A stretch of DNA of 64,000 bases from Chrysomallon squamiferum (taxonomy: Eukaryota; Mollusca; Gastropoda; Neomphalida; Peltospiridae). Shown piece by piece: positions 1 through 12,700 of this stretch. How positions within the stretch are numbered: position 1 is the first letter of the stretch; the number at the start of each line of letters is the position of its first letter. Position numbers and translations under genes: made by a program. Location: positions 13,642,379 through 13,706,378 of the forward strand of contig CM022676.1 of the NCBI GenBank assembly GCA_012295275.1, read 5' to 3'. A model generated the notes under the pieces. That model did no database searches. It worked only from the letters and a program-made list of their open reading frames with translations, and was not told where the DNA came from.

Positions 1-889
1 TATTTTTAGATATTTATAATCAGAGTTTGTTGTTAAATTTTGTGAGTCTTTTATAACTAAATTTAATTTAAACAAATTAATGTTGGCCACTATTTTATTT
101 ATTAAAAAGACAACTGTTTATCTGACAAGTCAGAAATAATTTTATGTTTTTATTTCTTCTAGCTACAAAAGAACTGTTATTTTGAAAATTACAAGAACAT
201 TTTTAATTTTGAATTTCTTTTGATGATTATAATAAAATTAGATAAATTCTTACTAATTTTGGGCCATTGTTCAGTTTATTTATCATTTCAAGGGAAGCAC
301 TTTGAAATAAAACAAAATCTAGATAGTTGTTGAGTTTTTCACCTTTGAAGACGTTGAGAAAACAGAAAAATAAATATTTTGACACACAGTGAGCTTTCTC
401 TAATTGTTTTCAATAGAAGGGACATAAACATAAATGATATATTTGATTTAACCAGTATTTACTTGGAAATCTATATAGAAATACTAAAATATAGTGTTAA
501 TAGTGCAAGTTTATAACTAAAAAACAAACCAAAAAACAAAAAACCACTAAAAGTTCACTATTAACATATCATTCAGGATGATCCAAATAAATCATAATGC
601 AAAACTATTTTAAATAAATGCTTTCATACTGATTCAAACAACCTCAAAATGCTAAATATCCAATTTAAATTGACAAATTTGTTTAGTAAAAAGCAGTATA
701 AAATACAAATTCTCTTTCCAGTTGTATGTGTGTGTGTGGTTATTAAGAGAATTACACTAGACAGATCATTATGTTTTACTTGATATTATTCCATATCAGT
801 GAAACTGAGGTTAAACAAAACAGAAATGATTTAAAGTTCCCCGATATTGACTTCATCATCAACTTTATATTAGTTTTCAACACAAAATC

Positions 890-1484
890 TTGGTAAATGT
901 TTCGAATACAATGTGATGTCCACTGACAGTTGAATTGAAGAAGGGCTCTTGCTTGGCTTTAGGATGACAGAATTGTTGCTTTGAGACTCGTATCAGACTC
1001 AGCATGGATGGTCAACTTTGGCAAAATAACCAAGCAATGAATCCTGTTCAAAATTGTCCACATTTAGGAAGACCATGAAGTAATAATAAAAAAGAGAGGA
1101 CATCACTGCATCTCAGTTATGTGACAGTTTGCAGAACAGTGTAATAGGGACTGCAATGTCTGGTGAAATCATAAGCAATCTACTCTGCTGTTTCCATGTT
1201 GTTCATTCATATCATGTCACAGAAGGGCAAGACATGATTAGGACACTAGTTAAGTGTGATGGCAGCAAGTTCACTGTGGTCGAGTAGTGTTCATAGATGA
1301 ATCCAGGTTCAGTTTGTTGATCAAAGATGGTCAGATTCACATCTACATCAGGAATGGCAAACTGACTACAAATATACTATGCAAGAGACTGGAGTCAGGG
1401 GACTCCTGCAGGACAACACTGTCAGAATTGATAACACCAGGTCATGATGAACTTTCTTTAGCAACAAGGTGTGGCCATATATAG
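890..1484 (+). mobile_element. Degraded Tc1/mariner transposase fragment
   Basis: FIDESRFSLLIKDGQIHIYI at 1290-1350 matches the block around the second catalytic Asp of Tc1-like transposases (TDESRF.L...DGR). Upstream pieces in other frames (RIVALRLVSDSAW) look like the N-terminal part. Many stops and frameshifts; no terminal repeats recognised. Confidence 0.5.
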
Positions 1485-1499
1485 ATCTATTAAAGCAAA

Positions 1500-3405
1500 A
1501 TTAATAAGATAATGGTATAAACTGTATTTATGTTTTGAGTTTTTAAAATAATAATAACAAAATTAAAGAGAATTTTTTTTTTGCTGCACTGACAAAATAG
1601 ATATACTTGTACCATTATATTACATAAATATATAAATGTAATGCATTATATGAAAAAAAGAAGAAAAGTTTGATTATATCCAGTGAAAATGCATAGCAGT
1701 TTAGAAACCTTACCTGACAATTTTTAAAGATAGAAACTTAATTTCAGTTAAGTAAATTGAAAACACTTTTTAAAAATGGAATTAGCAGTTTTTAGATTAA
1801 TAGTTTATGAAATGTCACAGTAAAAAGTTTGGATTTGGTTAAAAATGGCAGACGACCTATTTTTGGATCAAACTAAACAAACTGGATATCATTGGAAATG
1901 GAACTGGCCAAGTTTTCCAAACAACTTTTTTACTTGTTTTTTTTTTTTTTTTTTTTTTTTTTTCATCACATTGTTCTTCCTTTTCAATGTATTGACATAA
2001 TAAATTACATTTTCATAATCTTGACCTTGAAATAAAATTTATTTTATAATTGGCTATAATAATTATAATAAAAAATAAACAACAAAAAAATAAAAATAAA
2101 AATTCAGAGTTAAATTATTTATGTTATCAATCCACTGAAGGCTATCAAAAATAAGTTATTAACAGTTCAGTCTTCATTAAAATCTGCACTGGGAACATTA
2201 TTCTTCTTACAGTCATCACTGTGTATGCAAGTTCGTCCCAAATCTTGGGTTATCCTCTAGATGACTGGTGTAAGTGATAAAAACAGCAGTGAATACATAT
2301 ATGTCACAACTTACAAGTGCAAATTCAGGTTCTTTTTCAAACCCAATACTCAGCCAAGCTGTGCAATATGAAACACTGGTAACTTGTTTGTGGTTTTCTC
2401 TGTATAAGGTTGCACACTGAAATCTTGCAAAGGAAAGGTTCCTCTTCATACACCATATATCTCACACATTTATGCAATAATCCACTGTAGCAAATATTCA
2501 TACATACTCATTGGCATCTAAACCATTGTCATATGTCTTAGTTATTGTCCAATCATCACTTACAACCAATTCTTACAATGCTAACAGATATACTTAATCC
2601 TACAAGAAATAGTTCTAACAGAGACATACCCAAGTACGTTTTGGTTTATCTCAACCGAGTGACATACAAATTTATATTTCATGTAGGTTTACATATGTTA
2701 TAAAGTTTAATCTCATTACATATATAAAGTTTAATCTTTCATAACTCATGATATTACTGTTGAACATCATGCTGCTATGTATAAAATACATTCCTGAAAG
2801 GTGATTTAAACCCAGACAAACCTCATGAAGATAATTGTATCAATTATCCTGTTCTTACCAACAAATCTACTATCAATCAAAGTTGTATCATTGGTTGAGA
2901 AACATGTATTCATGCATTTGGGCAGCTTATATGAAAGGGAAATTCATTACTGTGGGCACAGACTTCAATTTCACCAATGTGGTTAAATTATTCGGAATTC
3001 ATACTTTCAACAACTCTTAAACTGTTATGTTTCGTGATTTTTGCATTCTCTTTTTTCTAGCAACTTTTGAAATCAGTCAAAATGACCATTATTAAAAATA
3101 AAGTTAAACAAAATAATAAATAATAATAATAATAAAATGAATAATAATAATAATAAAGAAAAAATAAATAAATAAAAGGAAAACAATTTTTTTCAATAAT
3201 ATTTATGTTAATTTTCACATTTAAAAATGTCTTCAAACTTCCCCACAAAAAAAAAAGTCATCAGAATCACAGAAAAAAAAAAAATGTTATAATAATGTAT
3301 TTTTTTGCAATACTTATCTATGACAATTTACAAGAATGTTTTGGTGAAGATTACTATATACTCATACAGAAATATATAAAACAAAATCTATTTTTTCTTT
3401 TACAG
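1500..3405. other. Non-coding stretch left of gene A Ig1
   Basis: AT-rich DNA with a poly-T run (1938-1963). A minus-strand open segment (2216-2449) ends at a GTAAGT-like donor but has no recognised domain. An ATG at 2826 starts a hydrophobic stretch (MKIIVSIILFLPTNLLSI) resembling a signal peptide, but no phase 1 donor with a good consensus follows. No convincing exon. Confidence 0.4.
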
Positions 3406-3762
3406 CTGCATCACTGAAGATATCTGGTTCTTTGTCTTATGCAGTGTTGAATGAGAAATTTACATTTACTTGTACTGTGTCACAGGCTGCTGGTCTTACT
3501 GACTCAGTAATATTTTATAAAATACAACAAGGAAAAAAGAAAGAAATAGGTTCTCTCTATCAGACTGGTGATACATGTTCTTTATTCAATGATGCTCCTG
3601 GCTACACTCCAGTGTGTGGAGAAGGGACAGACGTTGGATCATCAAGTGTAAAGAACTACACACTGACCATAAACAGAACTTCAACTGATGATGAAACACT
3701 CTGGTGGTGTGAACTGTTTCCAGCTTTAAAGAGGAGCAACAATTTTACTTTACCTGTTTACT
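3406..3762 (+). CDS. Gene A exon: Ig1 (membrane-distal Ig domain), donor lost
   Basis: Acceptor tttttcttttacag precedes the exon. The 357 nt are phase 1-1 and exactly as long as the gene B counterpart. The V-like Ig fold shows FTFTCTV at the B strand and DDETLWWCE at the F strand, with an extra cysteine pair (TCSLF and PVCGEG). The expected donor is changed: gene B has TTTATT then GTAAGT, here TTTACT is followed by ATAAGT, so the invariant G is A. The next GT, at 3767, would shift the frame. The exon may be skipped or the transcript disrupted. Confidence 0.8.
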
Positions 3763-6700
3763 ATAAGTAATTATCATATTAACTAAACAATTAGTGGACT
3801 TTTACTCATTTTTAAAGTGCAGAGTTACACATTAAAATCAAATGACATAATTATATTAGTATATAATGTATGTATGTATGTAGGTACAACATCAAGTAAA
3901 CTTACATCCCCAAAAGAACGATGTTTTTTAAAGAATAATTTTATTTTATTATTTAGATGGTCCAGACTCTGTTACACTCAATTTAACATCACCTTTTGAA
4001 GTGGTAGAAGGACACAGTCTCAGTGTTGACTGTGTTGCTGTGTGTAAGCCAAGCTGTTCCTACTCGTGGAAGCTGGGAAATGATGAACTCACATCAAACT
4101 CTCAACTGAGACTGACAAACATCAGCAGGAATGAAGCAGGAAATATTTACATGTGTACAGTGACAAACTCTGAAACAAAACAGTCTGAAAGTAACACTGT
4201 AACACTGACTGTCTTCTGTGAGTTATTCAGATATTTCAGATTATTTACATCAAATTAACTATTTCATTTTTTGCTCACTTTGAATTTGTAATAACTATAT
4301 ATAAAGTATACACATATTAAATTAGGGTACAAATAAAACAGAACAATGTGAAAGTAACCACTTCACATTGACTATATATATACTTTATTTTCAAATACAT
4401 TTTTTCTTTCTTACTTATTTTAATGTAGTTATCAAATATTCAAACTATTCAGTGTGCTGCAAAATGTATAATGAAATCTCCACATGAAAATACACTTACT
4501 ATTCTAACATTTCTATTTACCTTTTTATTAATATCATCATTTTTATTTTATTTAATTTTTAATTTTTGGTGAATAATAAAACAGAAAATAATTGATAGTG
4601 AATAATGAGAGATTTATATTGATTTGTTTTTTATTTATTTATTTTTGAGAATAATAAAATAGGAAATAATTGTTAGTAAAAAAACACTGCTTCAGATTCA
4701 AATTAAAATATTTTCAGATCCTCCCAGTTCACCACCGGTTATTACAGGAGCAACATTTCCTGTGTTTGAGGGTGACACTGTCACACTGAGCTGTTCTACA
4801 ACTGGTGGAAACCCAAAACCAAATCTGAACTGGACATGTTATAATCCTGTACAATGCTATGACAGTGGAGAAACCAGAACATGTAGAATATCTTTCATTT
4901 CAGGACTCAGAATAACAAAGTGTGTGTTTGTATTCCCTCCTGGAAATATGATGGCTACACTGAAAACAAATCAACAAAGATTATTATTTACTGTGAGTTT
5001 TATCCTATCTCAATCTAAAATGATATTAATATTCTACTTTTTAATGCAAATTCTCTTTATTTATTTATTTATTTATTTATTTTCTTATTTTTATTCAGTT
5101 TTCTCATTATTATTTATTGAGGTGTTCAAAATATTGATTCATCATACATGGAACACATCTTTCAAATTGGAAAACTATTTTTTGCTGGTTTCATTAAATT
5201 TTCTTTTGTGTTTAATTTGTAAAAATATATATGCATGTATGTGAACATGGATGTGTGCATACAGACATACATACACATATATATTTGTGTATGTATGTTT
5301 GTGTGTATACAAATGTGTCTATGTATGTAAGTATGCATTTACTAAAAATATTGTTTATTTTCAATAATTAAAAATAATATATATCCAATTAGGAGTTATA
5401 ATTGTGGATTTATTTGTGATCTGTTGGTTATAGTTAATGTTTATTCATCAGTTTAGTAATTAACAACTGATTTATTTTCAGATCCGCCAAGTCAGCCATC
5501 TTTGTCTTCAAACCCCACACAACCCTGGCTTGAAGGAAAAGCAGGTTCACTGATTTGTTCTTTACCAGAAAGTGATCTTGGAAATCCACCAGCAACATTT
5601 CACTGGATTAAAAATGAACACAACACAACATTTGTGGGATCCAACTTCTCATTCACACCAACAAAAGATGACAATGAAGACAAGTACAAGTGTACTGCTG
5701 AAAATCTGTTCACAGACAGACCAGATCAAACCAGACCTGAATCTAGTGTACTTCAACTCAATGTCTACTGTAAGTTATACTTCAATTTAACTATCTACTT
5801 CAACTCCTAATCTAGCTGTAAGTTATACTTCATTTTAACTATCTACTTCAACTTAATGTTTACTGTAAGATATCTTTCAAGTTAAATATGTACTTCAACT
5901 CAGTACTTTACTTTAACTATCTACTTCAATTCAATGTCTACTGTAAGTATGCTGCAGAATGTGTAATGAAATCTGCACATCAAAATACATTTATTATTTT
6001 AACATTTCTATTTACCTTTTTATTAATATCATTATTTTAATTTTTTCTTTACCTTCTTTTTTTTGAGAATAATAATAAAACAGGAAATAAGTGACAGTCG
6101 AAAATCAGAGATTTGTCTTAACACTGCTTCAGATTCAAATGAAAATATTTTCAGATCCTCCCAGTTCATCACCAGTTATTACAGGAACAACATTTCCTGT
6201 GTTTGAGGGTGACACTGTCACACTGAACTGTTCTACAACTGGTTGAAACCCAAAACCAAATCTGAATTGGACATGTTATAATCCTGTACAATGCTATGAC
6301 AGAGGAGAAACCAGAACATGTACAATATATTTCATAGCTAACAGAACTCATAATAACAAAGTGTGCGTTTGTACTCCTTCCTGGAAATATGATGGCTACA
6401 CTGAAAACAAATCTACAAAGATCATTATTTACTGTGAGTTTTATCCTATCTCAATCTAAAATGATGTTATTATTCTACTTTTTTAATGCAAATTCTCTTT
6501 ATTTTTTTTATTAGCTTTTTTCCTTCTTCTGTTTTGTGATTATTATTTATTTAGGTGTTCAAAATATTGATTCATCATACATGGAATACGTCTTTCAAAT
6601 TGGAAAACTATATTTTGTTGGTTTCATTAGATTTTCTTTTGTGTTTAATTTGTAAAAATATATATGCATGTATGTGAACATGGATGTGTGCATAGAGACA

Positions 6701-9700
6701 TACATACACATATATATTTGTGTATGTATGTTTGTGTGTATACAAATGTGTCTATGTATGTAAGTATGCATTTACTAAAAATATTGTTTATTTTCAATAA
6801 TTAAAAATAATATATATCCAATTAGGAGTTATAATTGTGGATTTATTTGTGATCTGTTGGTTATAGTTAATGTTTATTCATCAGTTTAGTAATTAACAAC
6901 TGATTTATTTTCAGATCCGCCAAGTCAGCCATCTTTGTCTTCAAACCCCACACAACCCTGGCTTGAAGGAAAAGCAGGTTCACTGATTTGTTCTTTATCA
7001 GGAAGTGATCATGGAAATCCACCAGCAACATTTCACTGGATTAAAAATGAACATAACATAACATTTGTGGGATCCAACTTCTCGTTCACACCAACAAAAG
7101 AAGACAATGAAGATAAGTACAAGTGTACTGCTGAGAATCTGTTCACAGACAGACCAGATCAAACCAGACCTGAATCTAGTGTACTTCAACTCGATGTCTA
7201 CTGTAAGTTATACTTCAATTTAACTATCTACTTCAACTCAATGTCTACTGTAAGTAATACTTCAGTTTAACTATCTACTTCAGCTCAGTGTTTAATATAA
7301 GTTATACTTCAGTTTAACTATCTACTTCACTCAGTGTCTACGGTGTTATACTTCAGTTTAAATATATATTTCAACTCAGTGTCTAGTGTGTTATACTTGA
7401 AGTCAAATGTCTGCTTCAACTCAATGTTTACTATAAGTTATAATTCAATTCAGTGTTCTCTGTAAATTATCTTTGTTTATTTGTCGTATTCAGTCCAACT
7501 AGAAACTTCTGCAGCTGTTTTTCAATGTGCCTGTAAAGTAACTGTTTCAGTAAAGAATTGTTTCAATAACGTATTGATAAAATGTCTTGTATACATTACA
7601 TTGTTAATATTTTATAGATTATCCTAGACTACAAATATATCTATCACATTCAAATCCTGTAAAGGAAGGTGATGATTTGACCTTGACCTGCACAGCAGAC
7701 AGCAACCCCAGCTCTGTTGAACTCAAGTGGAAATTTGATGGAAATATTCAAGTAAATAATGGAATACTGGATTTGAAAAACCTCAGTAGAGATAATTCTG
7801 GCAGTTACACATGCGAAGCAACTGTAACAACCAGTAACCATGGAAATCTTGTGAACTCAACTGAAACTGAACTTGTTGTCAGTTGTAAGTACTAATAACA
7901 TTGTCACTTTAATAGAATTACTCCAGTTATATAAATAACTGAGATATTGAGAAGTTTGTCATCAACAACATTGAAATGATTTTACATTATATAATCTTTA
8001 TAACATGTCAGATTAAATAATTTACTAAAAATAAAACCTGTTTCTTTGACTTTTTTGTTTTTTCTTATTTCAGATGCTCCTGATGTCAGCTTCCCATCTG
8101 AGAATTTAACAGAAAACATGTTACTAAAAATAAACTGTTCTGCTGATGGTCGTCCTGACAACATGAACTTCTCAGATTTCAAACACTACTGGAATGACGT
8201 GTTTGTTAGAAAAGTGACAGGCAGACATGTTGGACGTAACAAATACAGTTTGATGTTTGTTTCTGCTTCGTATCAGGACAGTGGAACGTATCAGTGTAGT
8301 GTGCACAACGGGATTCCTGGCAGAAGTGGAACTTTGGAACAGATTGGCTACAGTGTTGTTTATATTAAAGGTAAAAGAAAGGAATAACAAATATATTTCA
8401 TGTAATTTTTAGAGATATTTAAAAACATAATTTCTAGATCTGCTGGTAGAATATAACTGAATAGTACTGAGCTGTATTCAAGATAGATTTTAAATTTTTT
8501 ATTGACAGATTTTAGTATAATTTTCTTTTTCATTTATGTAAACACTCACCACAACTCATCTACAGTTTCTGTTCTCCATTATACACAATCAATTCGAATT
8601 GAAAATGTTTAAGTAAATGAAAAGAGAAATGCTTGACATAAATGTTGCAACAAGGATTTTTATGTATGTTTATAAGTCACTTGTATTTTGGTCTTTTTGT
8701 TGCAAGCAATCTTATTCTAAACTTATTCTAAACATGTATGATATTTCTTCACGTAGTTATTCTGTAAACTGTATGGTGTTTGGGGTATTCTAGCATTTTG
8801 TCTGATCCTCTGAGATTCCTATCAAATGATAAGCAATAAAATCTCAGAAAAGAACAATTTAGAAATATTAGTCAAGCAGTTTCTAAGATATAGATCATCA
8901 AAGTCATTTATAAACTTGGTGACAACAATGAGTTGCTTATCATTTGATTTTTTCATAAACTCACAAAACTGGTATATTTCATGATTTCTAGCTTTATAGT
9001 GTATCTTAGATTAACATAATTATTTGAAAATGATTTTTCATTTCTAAAATATTGATTCAAAAATAAAAATGTCTTTGTTGGTAGTCATATATAATAATAT
9101 AAAAGTATCAGTGAAAAGCAGATTTTACCATTTCAATATGTAGCATCTGTTACTTTTAATATGGATATATGTGTCAGTGGTTTAAAACATAATATATATA
9201 TATTTTGTTTTCTTCATATTTCAGCAAAACCAAAGATCACTATGGAAACTAATCATGATATTGTGGGAGCTGAAATTGGAAAGCCAGTTTTATTAGTAAA
9301 AACTTTGTTTTGTAATCCCACTATCAACAATTATACATGGATGAAATCTGACAGTGAAACAAGTTTTAATAATACGAATGTTGAGGAGACAAATGTCACA
9401 CTGAAAATTCACGGCAAACTGATTAAAGACTCAGGATACAGAATTTCACTGAAAATCACAAACTTCACACAAGATGACACTGGAACATACAAACTGTCTG
9501 TCTGTAATGAAGTTGGATGTTCTCAGTTTTCTGTGAACCTAACTGGAGCAGGTCCACCTCTTCCTCCTAAAGAGTTCCAACAAGAAAGAGAATCAACATC
9601 AGACACAGTGTTCTTGTCATGGCTACCTAACTACCCAGGTGGTAATTTCAAACAAAGATTTATACTGCAGTACAAACCACAAAGTGACTCTAACTGGATT

Positions 9701-12700
9701 ACTTGGACAAGTAAATGGTTTGATGACTCAACACAAGGACAGAAAATGTTTTTTAACATCACCAGTCTCAAAGACAAAACAGTTTATGATGTCAGAATTT
9801 CAGCTGAAAACACGAGGTCTTCAGACAATATGAGCAATTATGTCACCATTCAAGTAATTACAAAAGGTAAACATTATCTATTTTATTAAACACACGATAG
9901 AAACTGCCACTCCATCTGTTGCTATTAAAGGAAGTAAAGATACATTGTTAGTTTCAGAACAGTGATATTATTGTTCATATTCTTTATCAATTACAGTTGT
10001 ATAAAAAGAAGAATGTTATTTTATATGTTATTTATGAGTTACAGTGTTTTAATAAGTAGAATGTTATTTTATATGTTATTTATGAGTTACAGTTTTAGAA
10101 TAGGAAAATGTTATTATATATGTTATTTATCAATTACAGTTTTAGAATAGGAAAATGTTATTATATATGTTATTTATCAATATTTATCAATTACATCTTT
10201 AGAAGAGCAAAATGGTATTATATTTTACAGTTGTTATTTATCTATTACAGCTTTAGAAGAACAGAGTGGTTCTAGTTCTCTGCTTGGTGCAGCTGTAGGA
10301 GGAGCTGTTGGTTCTGTGACTGTCATTGTTGTCATAGTGACACTGATTGTGTTACTTAGAAGACGGGTATTACCAGGATTGTCCACCAAAAAAGGTATGG
10401 TTATACAGCTTGTAAACAGAACAATTTTTAAAAATGTATTGATTATATTCATTATATGAGAACTCTAATAAATCAGCAAACAAATCTAAGAAACAAAACA
10501 TCACTTTATTGTGAACTTCTATTATTATGTTGATATCACTGACTTGTGACTACATGGCTTGCATGTTGGCATTGTTTTAGTATATATTTTGTGTGTTTTT
10601 ATGTGATTAATTTTTTCAAATAGTGATGTCATGCAGATTTTGAAAAAGTTAAGAAAAATAATGTTTTAGCATACTTCTTTTAATATAAAGCCCTACCATG
10701 TTTTCTAATCATGTTTTTATTTTATGTATTTTATTATTTTATATAATTTTAAATAATTTAATACAGTTACTTAAATAAGTGGTATTTGATGTATAATGAA
10801 GAAAATAATTATAAAATAAACATTATATTATTTGGAATAACTACTGGTTGTTTATTAATCTTGAACCAGTGGATAGAGAAATCTCTTTTTATTTCTTCTT
10901 TCCTTTTTAACTAATTTTAGAATTTTTTTTTTATTATTGCTGACATTTTTATTCCTGTTAATTTTTTATTTCAGGAGAGGATATTGACATTGCTTTGTGA
11001 GTATATTTTCACTATTGTTGTTGTTGTTAGTGTTATTATTATAAATATTATTAATATTATTACTGTTTTTGTTATTAAAAGGAGATAAGTGAAAATAAAA
11101 CAAATACATCACCGTAATTTGTTATTAATTCTCCTGTTATTCTATCTGTAGATGACTATAATAAATAGTTTTTATGTTTGTATCTCTACAGGCATTATTT
11201 ATGTGCCAATGTAAATTCTTTCTTTCTTTGTGAGGAACATAATTAGTTAACTTTTATTACTTATTGATGCAACTCACATTCGAACAGTCTTCATTTAGGT
11301 ATACCAAATGTGTACTTAATACTGATTATGATATTATTTAAATGTGCCTTAGGTAACCCATTATAAAACATTTACATGCAGATTATCTGACATAAACAGA
11401 TAACCTGAATTTGGCCTAGGTATTCATTTAAAAACTGAACAGATTCCAGATTTGAACAAAATATAAAACTAAGGAAGTGAAAGCTGACAAATTGTATTTA
11501 CAAACTGAAATTAAAAAATATGTGTCAGTCAGACCTCAATACCATTTGTAACATTAATATTATGATAATTTAAAATGAAATTCTACTTGCTATACAGTAT
11601 GTTTATTTGAACAATCAAATTTAATAAAATAATGAGACATCTGTAAAAGCTTAGCAATCTTTAAAGAATAAAATTTTGTGTTTCTTATAAAATACCAAAT
11701 AACATATAATAAAAATTACACAAACATTCCATTAATTTTCCAGAACATTCCCAACCCTAAGAAATTAGTGTAAAGAAATAGTCGTCTGCTTTTGTGCTCA
11801 CCTTGTTAAAAGAATAAGCAGAAATTTTCATCACATTTTATTATGTTTTATCTCTGTTTGACAACTACATATCTGTTTTTTTATCTGGAATTTATACTTA
11901 AGTATCATATTTTTAAATTTTTAAAGAAAGGCATGGTTTTAAAAAAAAAAAAATCTGTTTATTTGTGGATTATTAATGGTAATTATAAAATATTTTTGAT
12001 TTATTGTTTTACATTCTTATTTTTGTTTGTGACATTTGTATACTAATCCTGTTCAACTCAAGACAGTCTTATTTTGTGCTGTCATGTAGGATCGATTAAG
12101 AACACAAAATAATACACATATGTATTTCCATTGGACAGAAATCCTGGACATATATTAGTATTAATACAAAATCCATAATTATTGTTAAAGTGATCCATGA
12201 TTATTTTCTAATGGATTTCACAAACTTAGAATAAGTGCAGTGACTAAAGAGTGATGTATGTATAAATGATAAGAGAAATGGAATCTACATTCATATGCTG
12301 TTGTGTGTTTTACTTCCTATGGTATAGCACATGCATGATTAGTATTGAACTGATATATATATATTTGCATGCTTTTATTTTTTGAAGATTCTTAATTCAT
12401 ATATATGAAATTTAAAACAATCTTGCGTGTATGTGAAAAAAATACTCGTAAAGCCATATTTTCATACATTTACTAAAAACTAGTAGCTGTTTAGAATATA
12501 TTGCAAGGTATAATGATTATAAAAACAGTAACAGTAATAAAAAGATAGAAAATATTTTTAACATCTTCACAGTTTTATAAAGCTGCAGATAATTAGTTTG
12601 CTTATATTGTATAATAACTGATTTTTTAAAACATTCTTTCTTTATTAATATTCTATTGTGATATATTGTCCAATTTATACGCTATGGGAAAAAAAATAAA

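Larger units (their letters stand above)
4457..7440 (+). repeat. 1.49-kb tandem duplication of the Ig3-Ig4 exon pair in gene A
   Basis: Copy 1 is about 4457-5947 and copy 2 about 5948-7440. Intron sequence is repeated as well, for example the block with tatatgcatgtatgtgaaca (5228 and 6661 on) and the one before each Ig4 acceptor. Exon starts are offset by 1437 and 1433 bp. High intron similarity indicates a fairly recent event. Boundaries are approximate to some tens of bases. Confidence 0.85.

Noticed and set aside
2216-2449. Minus-strand open segment ending at a GTAAGT-like donor
   Set aside because: No domain motif, no acceptor that fits, and no partner exon. Probably chance or an old repeat.
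2826-2970. ATG with a hydrophobic start as the missing signal exon of gene A
   Set aside because: The frame has no good phase 1 donor soon after the hydrophobic part and the sequence does not resemble either gene B signal exon. Kept only as a weak possibility.
11150-11210. Candidate exon after tatctctacag to restore frame after the gene A microexon
   Set aside because: The segment up to its GTAAAT ends in the wrong phase for exon 13713.
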